From contig CATMNW010000043.1 in assembly GCA_950071875.1 (NCBI GenBank), positions 1 to 11,697 on the forward strand: a stretch of 11,697 bases of DNA. The letters are read 5' to 3'. Below are positions 1-6,347 of this stretch, piece after piece. A model generated the notes under the pieces. It was not told the origin of the DNA, did no database searches, and worked only from the letters and a program-made list of their open reading frames with translations. Made by a program: the position numbers and the translations under genes. The DNA is from an uncultured Erythrobacteraceae bacterium. GTDB lineage: Bacteria > Pseudomonadota > Alphaproteobacteria > Sphingomonadales > Sphingomonadaceae. Each line of letters begins with the position of its first letter. The stretch's first letter is position 1.

Positions 1-220
1 GGCGGGTGAACTTGTACTTGCCGAAATCTTCCTTGCCGAAACGCGCCGCGAGCACCTTGTGTGCCGGGCTCGCATGCCGCCGCAGGTAGCGCGCGCGCTC
101 GTGAATCTTGTCGAGCCGCTTTTCCGAAATCTCCCACCCGCGGCCCTTCTTCTTGAGCGCGGGGGTGTCGTCGGCGGTCTCGGACGGATCGCGTAGCTGG
201 AGGGTCTTGCGGTCAGTCAC
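1..220 (-). CDS. Partial DUF559-like (endonuclease-domain) protein in the suf operon
   Basis: This frame opens with GTG at 220-218, overlaps the sufB stop codon by 4 bp (GTGA), and stays open to the left edge: 73 codons, C-terminus missing. The overlap implies translational coupling with sufB. Residues 1-30 are charged and probably disordered (VTDRKTLQLRDPSE...LKKKGRG). From about residue 38 the sequence reads HERARYLRRHASPAHKVLAA, then FGKEDFGKYKFTR. This resembles the start of the DUF559 family (small proteins with a restriction/VSR-like endonuclease fold), whose usual opening is RAR.LR...T.AE..LW..LR...G.KF.RQ. The catalytic region lies outside the window, so activity cannot be judged. My recollection is that such proteins sit between sufB and sufC in sphingomonads. 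Its role in Fe-S assembly, if any, is unknown. The coding call is firm; the family call is moderate. Confidence 0.6.
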   Translation of the reverse strand, partial: MTDRKTLQLRDPSETADDTPALKKKGRGWEISEKRLDKIHERARYLRRHASPAHKVLAARFGKEDFGKYKFTR

Positions 221-1713
221 CCCACGCTCCCCTCGAGCGAGATCGCCAGCAGCTTCTGCGCTTCGACCGCAAATTCCATCGGAAGCTCTTTCAAAACGTC
301 CTTGGCGAAGCCGTTGACGATCAGCGCCATTGCTTCCTCGTCGTCGAGGCCGCGCTGCATGGCGTAGAACAGCTGGTCGTCGCTGATCTTGCTGGTGGTT
401 GCCTCGTGCTCGATCTGGGCGCCGGGGTTCTTCACCTCGATATAGGGCACGGTGTGCGCGCCGCACTGGTCGCCGATCAGCAAGGAATCGCATTCGGTGC
501 GGTTGCGCACGCCGTCGGCATTGGCCGCCACGCGCACGAGGCCGCGATAGGTGTTGTTCGACTTGCCTGCCGAAATACCCTTGGAGATGATCGTCGAGCG
601 ACTGCCGCGCCCGTTGTGGATCATCTTGGTGCCGGTATCGGCCTGCTGGTAATTGTTGGTCACCGCAACCGAGTAGAACTCGCCCACGCTTTCTTCACCG
701 TTGAGCACGCAAGAGGGATATTTCCACGTCACCGCGCTGCCGGTTTCGACCTGCGTCCAGCTGATCTTGGACCGTGCGCCCTGGCAGAGGCCGCGCTTGG
801 TGACGAAATTGTAGATCCCGCCCACGCCTTCCGAATTGCCGGGATACCAGTTCTGGACGGTCGAATATTTGATTTCGGCATCTTCGAGCGCGACCAGTTC
901 GACCACGGCGGCGTGGAGCTGGTTTTCATCGCGCATCGGCGCGGTGCAGCCTTCGAGATAGCTGACGTAGCTGCCTTTTTCGGCGACAATCAGCGTGCGT
1001 TCGAACTGGCCGGTATTCTCGGCATTAATGCGAAAATAGGTCGAAAGCTCCATCGGGCAGCGTACGCCTTCGGGCACGTAGACGAAGGTGCCGTCGGAAA
1101 AGACCGCGCTGTTGAGCGTCGCGAAATAGTTATCATGCTGCGGCACGACTTTCCCGAGCCACTTCTTCACAAGGTCCGGATATTCCTTGATCGCTTCGCT
1201 GATCGACAGGAAGACCACACCGGCTTTCTTGAGCTCTTCGCGGAATGTCGTGGCGACACTGACCGAATCGAAGACGGCATCGACTGCAACCTTGCGCGCA
1301 CCTTCAACCCCGGCGAGCACCTCCTGTTCCGCCACGGGAATGCCGAGTTTGTCATAAACCGCCTTGATGTCCGGATCGAGCTCGTCCAGCGACTTGAGCT
1401 TCTCCTTTTTTTTCGGCGCTGCGTAATAATACGCGTCCTGATAATCGATTTCGGGATAGCCAAGCTTGGCCCAGTCGGGCTCCGCCATTTCCTGCCAGAG
1501 CCGGAATGCCTTGAGGCGCCATTCGAGCATCCATTCCGGCTCGCCCTTCTTGGCGCTGATGAAACGGACGGTGTCTTCGGTAAGACCCTTCTCGGCATAT
1601 TCGGTTTCGATGTCGGCCGACCAGCCGTGCTCGTACTCGGCAGCTTTTTCAGCCGCCTCCTTGGCTTCGGCATCCATCTCGGTTTTCGCCTGAATGTCGA
1701 TATTCTCGCTCAT
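217..1713 (-). CDS. sufB: Fe-S cluster assembly scaffold subunit SufB
   Basis: SufB is the scaffold subunit of the cytoplasmic SufBCD complex, which builds Fe-S clusters from sulfur supplied by the SufS desulfurase. The protein has 498 residues, close to E. coli SufB (495). The open frame extends 45 codons further upstream, but that part overlaps the regulator gene. ATG at 1713-1711 (MSENIDIQAK) follows a purine-rich GAGAGAAAG and matches the family length, so it is preferred. The beta-helix core includes VPEGVRCPMELSTYFRIN (213-230), SYLEGCTAP (251-259) and NNTYRGLVR (386-394). Near the C-terminus are RTECDSLLIGDQC (405-417) and QIEHEATTSKI (433-443). C408, H436 and E437 line up with E. coli C405, H433 and E434, residues implicated in sulfur transfer and cluster building, and C256 corresponds to C254. 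The gene lies 14 bp behind the Rrf2 regulator and overlaps the next gene, so it is inside an operon whose later suf genes fall off the left edge. Confidence 0.97.
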   Translation of the reverse strand: MSENIDIQAKTEMDAEAKEAAEKAAEYEHGWSADIETEYAEKGLTEDTVRFISAKKGEPEWMLEWRLKAFRLWQEMAEPDWAKLGYPEIDYQDAYYYAAPKKKEKLKSLDELDPDIKAVYDKLGIPVAEQEVLAGVEGARKVAVDAVFDSVSVATTFREELKKAGVVFLSISEAIKEYPDLVKKWLGKVVPQHDNYFATLNSAVFSDGTFVYVPEGVRCPMELSTYFRINAENTGQFERTLIVAEKGSYVSYLEGCTAPMRDENQLHAAVVELVALEDAEIKYSTVQNWYPGNSEGVGGIYNFVTKRGLCQGARSKISWTQVETGSAVTWKYPSCVLNGEESVGEFYSVAVTNNYQQADTGTKMIHNGRGSRSTIISKGISAGKSNNTYRGLVRVAANADGVRNRTECDSLLIGDQCGAHTVPYIEVKNPGAQIEHEATTSKISDDQLFYAMQRGLDDEEAMALIVNGFAKDVLKELPMEFAVEAQKLLAISLEGSVG

Positions 1714-1727
1714 GCGGGTTCTTTCTC

Positions 1728-2120
1728 TCATGCCAGCTGCGTTAGCGGGATCGCCGCCAAAGCGCCGCGCAGTGCCTCGTTCACCAGCGGCCAATGCGGT
1801 TTGACCGAACAATCGTGCGCCACGCTGCATTCTGCGCCTTCGATGCAAGCGGTAAGCGCGATGGGCCCTTCAACAGCCTCGACGATATCTGCCACCGTTA
1901 TTGCAGCCGCCGGGCGTGCCAGCTGCAAACCACCACCTGCGCCGCGCGTCGAGCGTAGCAGGCCTGCCGAAGACAGCTTGCTGACCAACTTCTGGACTGT
2001 CGGAACCGGCAGCCCGGTCTCCGCAGCCAATTCAGCCGCACTGGTCCGCCCGCCACCACAATGGCGGGAAGCGGCGCACATGGCGACCACGGCATAATCG
2101 GCAAGGTTGGACAGGCGCAT
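1728..2120 (-). CDS. Rrf2-family (IscR-like) regulator of the suf operon
   Basis: A 130-residue Rrf2 winged-helix regulator, presumed to sense Fe-S status and control the suf operon it heads. The N-terminus MRLSNLADYAVVAM matches the start of the Rrf2 winged helix. The recognition-helix region is ETGLPVPTVQKLVSKLSSAG (34-53), followed by the wing TRGAGGGLQLARP (58-70). Cysteines 92, 98 and 104 form CX5CX5C with the same numbering as the [2Fe-2S] ligands of E. coli IscR. The fourth IscR ligand is H107; here the nearest histidine is H109, so that ligand is uncertain. The protein fits the group annotated as 'SUF system Fe-S cluster assembly regulator', shorter than IscR because it lacks the C-terminal tail. 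It starts the suf transcript 14 bp ahead of sufB. There is no Shine-Dalgarno before the ATG, and a palindrome (2126-2148) sits 5 bp upstream, which suggests autoregulation. Confidence 0.93.
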   Translation of the reverse strand: MRLSNLADYAVVAMCAASRHCGGGRTSAAELAAETGLPVPTVQKLVSKLSSAGLLRSTRGAGGGLQLARPAAAITVADIVEAVEGPIALTACIEGAECSVAHDCSVKPHWPLVNEALRGALAAIPLTQLA

Positions 2121-2125
2121 ATTTT

Positions 2126-2148
2126 AATCGGACCAATTTGTTCCGATT
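2126..2148 (-). promoter_or_regulatory. Palindromic operator candidate for the Rrf2/suf promoter
   Basis: AATCGGA (2126-2132) and TCCGATT (2142-2148) are perfect reverse complements separated by 9 nt. Extended inward, 8 of 9 bp match around a 5-nt AT-rich centre, giving a 23-bp site with GGACC/GTTCC inner arms. Size and layout (two GC-containing arms around an A/T core) resemble the roughly 25-bp IscR/Rrf2 type 1 sites, but the exact consensus differs. It lies 5 bp before the regulator's ATG and downstream of a possible promoter, where binding would block initiation. Autoregulation is inferred. Confidence 0.6.
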
Positions 2149-2151
2149 GGG

Positions 2152-2180
2152 CAGCTAGGCGTGCAAAACCGCCATTTCAA
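2152..2180 (-). promoter_or_regulatory. Possible suf operon promoter
   Basis: On the minus strand, TTGAAA (2180-2175) and TAGCTG (2157-2152) are separated by exactly 17 nt. The -35 element is good, but the -10 matches consensus at only two positions. A start near 2145 would put the palindrome 2126-2148 across the transcription start and leave a short leader without a ribosome binding site. Weak evidence beyond position and spacing. Confidence 0.3.
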
Positions 2181-2227
2181 CGGGAAATGCCTTTTTGCGA
2201 GTCGTTAGCAGCTTACCGCGGCCGCGG

Positions 2228-3145
2228 TCAGGAAAGCGGGTCGACGCCCAATTGTTCGTCTTGCCCCCCACCGAACAGGTTGACCGAACCATAGCCTTCG
2301 GGCCCGAGCATGTCGCGCACCGCCGAACCCGCTTCCGGCTGGAGGCGCTTGGGCGTACGACCGGTAAAGAACCGAATTTCTTTGATGAGGTGGGCCTGGT
2401 CGTAGAAAGCTTCGCGGATTTCTGCCTCGATCTCGGCGGGCAATTCCGGAAGCGAGAGCAGTGTTGCCGCCCTGACCGCGCGATACCGACGCACCAGACG
2501 CACGGGGGACTGCCCGAAGAATTGCGCCACTAGTCGCTGCGATTGGCGCTTGGAATAGGGAAGACGTTCATAGAGGTCGTCGAGATCGGGTTTGAACGAG
2601 CTCGACAGCCATTCCAGCGTTCGGTCGATAACGGTAAGGTGCTGAGCAGGAAGCTTCGACAGGCTTCGCCGTACGATATCGCCCATGGCTTCCAGTACGG
2701 CCTCGTCGTCCAGCGACTGATCGCGCCATTTTGCCGCGAGACTGGAGAATTTTGCAGCAGCCTGTTCTTCAAGCACACCATCAGGCTGCAGGAAGCGATC
2801 ATGGCATTCGTTTACCGGGAGACGCGTCAATGCCGCCCATCCGCGAAAGTTCAAGGATACCCCGAACATCGTGGCCGGGCCCGAGATGCTGAAATTTCGC
2901 GCCTGGCACAGCGGGGCCAGGAAAAACGCATCGCTTGCTTCTGCGACCTGCCCATCGTCGAACTGCATTCTTCCTTCGCCGCGGGCGAAGATCACCATCT
3001 GGCCGGAATAGGCTGGCAGCACATCGTCCATTCGCGCGTCCGGACACCGCCAGATATACAATGAATTGAGATATGGCGCCAAATCGGCAGGCGCCGCGAC
3101 AAATTGAAAAAACTGTGACGGATCGTCACCCGATTGCCCCGACAA
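2228..3145 (-). CDS. AraC-family transcriptional regulator
   Basis: A 305-residue regulator with a C-terminal AraC/XylS DNA-binding domain. The first helix-turn-helix is around residues 187-208 (DLYERLPYSKRQSQRLVAQF). The linking helix FGQSPVRLVRRYRAVRA spans 210-226, and the second helix-turn-helix runs about 240-262, ending EIRFFTGRTPKRL. The N-terminal part (about 17-115: DLAPYLNSLYIWRC...LPAYSGQMVIFARG) resembles the sensor domain DUF6597 found in many AraC proteins; its ligand is unknown. The only plausible start is TTG at 3145-3143. An in-frame stop lies six codons upstream, and no ATG or GTG precedes the conserved domain. A G-rich stretch (GGGGGCAGGGG) just upstream could serve as ribosome binding site. 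The long upstream region contains a terminator and an alternative pairing partner, so expression may be controlled by attenuation. Targets cannot be inferred. The gene is 107 bp ahead of the suf regulator on the same strand but appears separate. Confidence 0.9.
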   Translation of the reverse strand: MSGQSGDDPSQFFQFVAAPADLAPYLNSLYIWRCPDARMDDVLPAYSGQMVIFARGEGRMQFDDGQVAEASDAFFLAPLCQARNFSISGPATMFGVSLNFRGWAALTRLPVNECHDRFLQPDGVLEEQAAAKFSSLAAKWRDQSLDDEAVLEAMGDIVRRSLSKLPAQHLTVIDRTLEWLSSSFKPDLDDLYERLPYSKRQSQRLVAQFFGQSPVRLVRRYRAVRAATLLSLPELPAEIEAEIREAFYDQAHLIKEIRFFTGRTPKRLQPEAGSAVRDMLGPEGYGSVNLFGGGQDEQLGVDPLS

Positions 3146-3247
3146 AACCCCTGCCCCCGCTTATTCTTCACCCCGAGAATTTGTATAAATACGTCAAATA
3201 TGTACAGTTTGCAATCGCGCCGCCGACAAAATTTGATCGAGCGAATG

Positions 3248-3281
3248 AAAAAAAGGGGGTGACCATTTGAGATCACCCCCC
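3248..3281 (-). terminator. Intrinsic terminator, minus strand
   Basis: On the minus strand GGGGGTGA (3280-3273) and TCACCCCC (3262-3255) form a perfect 8-bp GC-rich stem with a 10-nt loop, followed at once by seven T residues (3254-3248). The plus strand has no T-run after the hairpin, so the direction is clear. No protein gene lies upstream on this strand. It therefore ends either a small RNA or the leader of the AraC gene, which begins 103 nt downstream. Confidence 0.85.
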
Positions 3282-3360
3282 TTGAAGTCGAGAACTCGTT
3301 GCAAACTGCTCCGAGCCCTTCGGGTCGCAAGAGGGGTGTTAAGCCGAGTCTGTTACAATT
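3248..3360 (-). ncRNA. Candidate attenuator leader or small RNA
   Basis: Reading the minus strand, CACCCCTCTTG (3338-3328) can pair with CAAGGGGGGTG (3284-3274) over 11 continuous pairs: ten Watson-Crick and one G-U. This consumes the 5' arm of the terminator at 3248-3281, so the two folds exclude each other. The plus-strand transcript would have an A-C mismatch at the G-U position, which favours the minus strand. The 43 nt enclosed contain short hairpins: CCC-GAA-GGG with flanking CGA/TCG pairs, GCAGTTTGC, and CGAGTTCTCG. A TACAAT hexamer at 3367-3362 could be the -10 of the promoter, with a start near 3355, but no good -35 is visible. It could be a riboswitch-like leader of the AraC gene or a free RNA of about 105 nt. 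It matches no RNA family I recognise. Confidence 0.5.
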
Positions 3361-3485
3361 GATTGTATGCAAGCGACAACTAGGGTTTGAGCGCGGCGAA
3401 TTCTCTATTTTCATCAATAGGGAGACCAGAAAGCGCGCAACTATCGAACTCGACACTGCGCTGCCGACACGGCATTGCGCGGTCC

Positions 3486-4514
3486 ATGCTTTTCAATCTG
3501 GCACGCCCCGCCCTGTTCGCACTCGATCCCGAACGCGCTCACCGGTTGACCGTCCGGGCGCTGGCCCTTTCCCCCAGGACCGGGCCGCGGGCCGGGAGTC
3601 GATTGGCCAGCAATGTGGCCGGGATCTCGTTTCCCAACCCGCTGGGTATCGCAGCAGGGTTCGACAAGGATGCCGAAGTTCCTGACCAACTTCTGGGTCT
3701 GGGTTTCGGTTTCGCAGAAGTTGGCTCGATTACGCCCAGGCCCCAGCAAGGCAATCCGAGGCCACGGCTCTTCCGGCTTGTCGAAGATCGGGGCGTCATA
3801 AATCGCATGGGATTCAACAATGGGGGAGCGGACGCGGCTCGTGATCGGCTTGCAGCACGTGCTGGCCGCCCCGGCATCGTGGGCGTCAACATCGGAGCCA
3901 ACAAGGACAGCGAAGACCGGATCGCCGACTATGCAGCGATGACCCGCCTCATGGCCCCATTTGCCACATATCTGGCGGTCAATATCTCGAGCCCGAATAC
4001 GCCCGGGTTGCGGGCGCTGCAGGACGAAGCTGCACTGACGGACCTGATCGACGCGGTGAACGAGGCACGGGGTGAAAGCGGTCCCCCTGTATTTCTCAAG
4101 GTTGCCCCAGATTTGGAACCTGCCGACATCGACGCGATTGCGCGGATCGCAATCGATCGGCACTTCGGCGCGCTTATCGTTTCGAACACGACAATTTCGC
4201 GGCCCAAGCTGGCATCGAGCAATGCTGGTGAAACGGGCGGCTTGTCAGGGGCACCACTGCGCGAACTGGCGCAACAACGGCTGCGAGATTTCCGCTCTGC
4301 TACCGGAAGGCAAATGCCGCTTATCGGAGTGGGCGGTATCGGAAGCGCACAAGACGCGTGGGCGCGAATTCGGGCCGGGGCAAGCCTCGTCCAGCTTTAC
4401 AGCGCCCTGGTATATGAAGGTCCCGGGCTACCAGGTCGCATTTTAGGCGGCATCGAGAAGCTGATGCACCGTGACGGCTTCTCCTCGATTGCCGAGGCGG
4501 TCGGAAGCGAATAG
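3486..4514 (+). CDS. pyrD: Dihydroorotate dehydrogenase (quinone), class 2
   Basis: PyrD oxidises dihydroorotate to orotate, the fourth step of pyrimidine synthesis, using FMN and passing electrons to membrane quinone. At 342 residues it is close to the E. coli class 2 enzyme (336). The N-terminal helical stretch ARPALFALDPERAHRL (6-21) is the membrane-associating part typical of class 2. FMN and substrate motifs follow: AAGFDKDAEV (56-65), INRMGFNNGG (105-114), VNIGANK (134-140), and VNISSPNTPGLR (165-176), which contains the catalytic serine. KVAPDL (205-210), SNTT (233-236), GLSGAPL (252-258) and GVGGIGSAQDA (281-291) complete the barrel. The frame extends upstream of the chosen ATG, but homologous sequence begins at MLFNLARPAL. 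No good Shine-Dalgarno precedes it. ggt follows after 11 bp, so the two may be co-transcribed. Confidence 0.96.
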   Translation: MLFNLARPALFALDPERAHRLTVRALALSPRTGPRAGSRLASNVAGISFPNPLGIAAGFDKDAEVPDQLLGLGFGFAEVGSITPRPQQGNPRPRLFRLVEDRGVINRMGFNNGGADAARDRLAARAGRPGIVGVNIGANKDSEDRIADYAAMTRLMAPFATYLAVNISSPNTPGLRALQDEAALTDLIDAVNEARGESGPPVFLKVAPDLEPADIDAIARIAIDRHFGALIVSNTTISRPKLASSNAGETGGLSGAPLRELAQQRLRDFRSATGRQMPLIGVGGIGSAQDAWARIRAGASLVQLYSALVYEGPGLPGRILGGIEKLMHRDGFSSIAEAVGSE

Positions 4515-4525
4515 GCAGTCATGCG

Positions 4526-6253
4526 ATGAAGAAGCTCTTTGCCCTCCCCCTCGCCGCAGCGGCCATTTCGGCGTGCACTCCTACCATCCAATCGGCTGGA
4601 ACCGCTGGCGTGGCCGGGGTCGAAAACCGGCCTGTTTTCGCGGGCGCGGTAAGCGCCGCGGACCCGCGCGCCCAGAATGCTGGCGAAACAATCCTTGCCC
4701 AGGGCGGAAGCGCGACCGATGCCGCAATCGCAGTCATGCTGGCGCTGACGGTGGTCGAACCGCAGAGCTCCGGCATCGGCGGGGGCGGTTTCCTTGTTCG
4801 CGGGGAGGCAGATGGCTCGGTCAGCACCATCGACGGGCGCGAAACGGCTCCGATGGGCGCGACGCCGGATTGGTTCCTTGATGAGAACGACAACGTTCCG
4901 CCTTTCATCGAATCGGTTCGTAGTGGCCTGTCGGTGGGTGTTCCTGGAAATATCGCACTGGCTGCGAAAGCTCATGCCGCGCATGGAAAACTGCCATGGG
5001 CGACGCTCTTCGAACCTGCCATTGCTCTCGCTCGTGACGGGTTCGAAATGAATCCGCGCCTCAACGGTATGCTGGAACGTGCCAGCAACCGTTCCGCATA
5101 CTCCGCCGAAGGACGTGGCCTGTTCTTCGACACCAAGGGCGATCCTCTGCCGGTAGGTACGCTGATCAAGAATGAGCGCCTGGCACAGACGTTCGAGGCG
5201 ATTGCCGATGCCGGTCCGTCTTCTTTCTATCGCGGCGATCTGGCGCAGGAAATCGTCGGAACAGTCGCGGCAGATACACCGCGCGAAGGGGCGATGACGC
5301 TGGGCGACCTTGCAGGGTATACGGCCAAGGAGCGCGACGCGATTTGCGGCACCTATCGCGACTATCGGATCTGCACCATGGGACCACCCACCTCTGGTGG
5401 AGTTGCCGTGCTGCAGATACTCGGCCAGCTCGAACGCTTCGACCTTGCAGCAATGGGACCACGCGACCCCATTGTATGGCATCTTTTCGTCGAATCGCAG
5501 CGCCTCGCGTATGCCGACCGCGAGATCTACCTCGCCGATAGCGATTTTGTAACGGTCCCCCTGGCCGGGCTGATCGACCCCTCCTATCTTGCCAGTCGCA
5601 GCGCCCTGATCGCGGAGCGCAGCACTTTGGAGAATGTGGAAGCAGGCACCCCGGCGGGCGAGTTTCTGGTCAGGGGCGATGGCGACGAACCCGAGGAAAA
5701 GGGAACGACTCATTTCGCCATCGTCGACAGTGACACCACGATGGTCAGCTATACGTCGACAATCGAAGGGCCGTTCGGATCAGGCCTGATGGCCGGCGGG
5801 TTCTTTCTCAATAACGAGCTGACAGATTTCAGCCGCTCTCCGGTGGTCGATGGCAAGATCGTTGCCAACCGCGTCGAAGGCGGCAAGCGTCCCCGCAGTT
5901 CGATGTCCCCAACGATCGTGTATGACCCTAAGGGGCGCCCATTTCTTGCCGTGGGGGCGGCCGGTGGCAGCACGATCCCCGTGCAGACCGCGCGAAGCAT
6001 AATCGGCGCGATCGATTTCGGACTGTCGGCCGACGAAATGCTCGGTATGCCCTTCATCATGGCCTTCGGGGATCGGGTAATGGTCGAACAGGGCACCTGG
6101 CTGGAAGAACAGTCGACGGTGTTCCGGTCGCTCGGCCACAAGGAGGTTTTCCCCCGAGAGGCACCGGTCAAGGCGGGCGCGGTATTGCGGACGCCTACAG
6201 GCTGGCAAAGTGCCCGCGATCCGCGTCTTCAGGGTCAGATCGAAACCCCGTGA
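4526..6253 (+). CDS. ggt: Gamma-glutamyltransferase (lipoprotein-type)
   Basis: Gamma-glutamyltransferase hydrolyses or transfers the gamma-glutamyl group of glutathione and related peptides outside the cytoplasm. The 575-residue precursor starts MKKLFALPLAAAAISAC, a lipoprotein signal with lipobox ISAC and Cys17, so the enzyme is probably membrane-anchored in the periplasm. The nucleophile is Thr394 in GTTHF (393-397). Autocleavage before it would give a large subunit of about 376 residues and a small one of 182, as in the family. Substrate residues are visible: DGRETAP (103-109, R105 matching E. coli R114), GIGGGGFLV (83-91), FFLNNELTDFS (426-436), GKRPRSSMSPTIV (453-465) and AAGGS (478-482). 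It begins 11 bp after pyrD, possibly in the same transcript. The pairing makes no obvious metabolic sense and may simply be positional. All key catalytic residues appear intact. Confidence 0.95.
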   Translation: MKKLFALPLAAAAISACTPTIQSAGTAGVAGVENRPVFAGAVSAADPRAQNAGETILAQGGSATDAAIAVMLALTVVEPQSSGIGGGGFLVRGEADGSVSTIDGRETAPMGATPDWFLDENDNVPPFIESVRSGLSVGVPGNIALAAKAHAAHGKLPWATLFEPAIALARDGFEMNPRLNGMLERASNRSAYSAEGRGLFFDTKGDPLPVGTLIKNERLAQTFEAIADAGPSSFYRGDLAQEIVGTVAADTPREGAMTLGDLAGYTAKERDAICGTYRDYRICTMGPPTSGGVAVLQILGQLERFDLAAMGPRDPIVWHLFVESQRLAYADREIYLADSDFVTVPLAGLIDPSYLASRSALIAERSTLENVEAGTPAGEFLVRGDGDEPEEKGTTHFAIVDSDTTMVSYTSTIEGPFGSGLMAGGFFLNNELTDFSRSPVVDGKIVANRVEGGKRPRSSMSPTIVYDPKGRPFLAVGAAGGSTIPVQTARSIIGAIDFGLSADEMLGMPFIMAFGDRVMVEQGTWLEEQSTVFRSLGHKEVFPREAPVKAGAVLRTPTGWQSARDPRLQGQIETP

Positions 6254-6347
6254 GCCTTCGCGCGGCATGCTTGCGGTAGCGGGTGGGGGAGCCTAAGCCC
6301 TCGTGACCCGTTAGGGGGCACAAGAAAATAAACCTGAGGAGCCTGCC
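6254..6347 (+). promoter_or_regulatory. Intergenic leader with strong RBS for the acyl-CoA synthetase
   Basis: TGAGGAG ends about seven bases before the GTG at 6348, a near-ideal Shine-Dalgarno that fixes the start. Upstream, TTGCGG and TAAGCC are 17 nt apart and could form a weak promoter. CCTAA and TTAGG could pair across a 15-nt loop, but no T-run follows, so I do not call a terminator after ggt. Confidence 0.45.

Larger units (their letters stand above)
3146..3485. other. 340-bp divergent intergenic region between the AraC gene and pyrD
   Basis: No convincing gene lies here. From left to right it contains an AT-rich stretch (about 3180-3204), one arm of a 10-nt inverted repeat (CAGTTTGCAA, 3205-3214), a minus-strand terminator (3248-3281), the second arm (TTGCAAACTG, 3299-3308), an antiterminator-like segment (3328-3338), and the 14-bp palindrome TACAATTGATTGTA (3354-3367). 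A low-grade minus-strand promoter for the AraC gene may be TTGCAA (3214-3209), 17 nt, TATTTA (3191-3186). No clear plus-strand promoter or Shine-Dalgarno for pyrD was found. Confidence 0.7.

Noticed and set aside
406..2097. 563-codon open frame on the plus strand opposite sufB and the regulator
   Set aside because: It is antisense to two clear genes, and its composition is the mirror of their codon bias; no recognisable domain.
2992..3456. 154-codon minus-strand frame covering the candidate leader RNA
   Set aside because: It runs through the strong terminator hairpin and overlaps the AraC gene in another frame; the translation is basic and unlike any family, so I treat it as noncoding.
4397..5713. 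438-codon open frame on the minus strand opposite ggt
   Set aside because: Arginine- and cysteine-rich antisense translation of a GC-rich gene; ggt is intact over the whole span.
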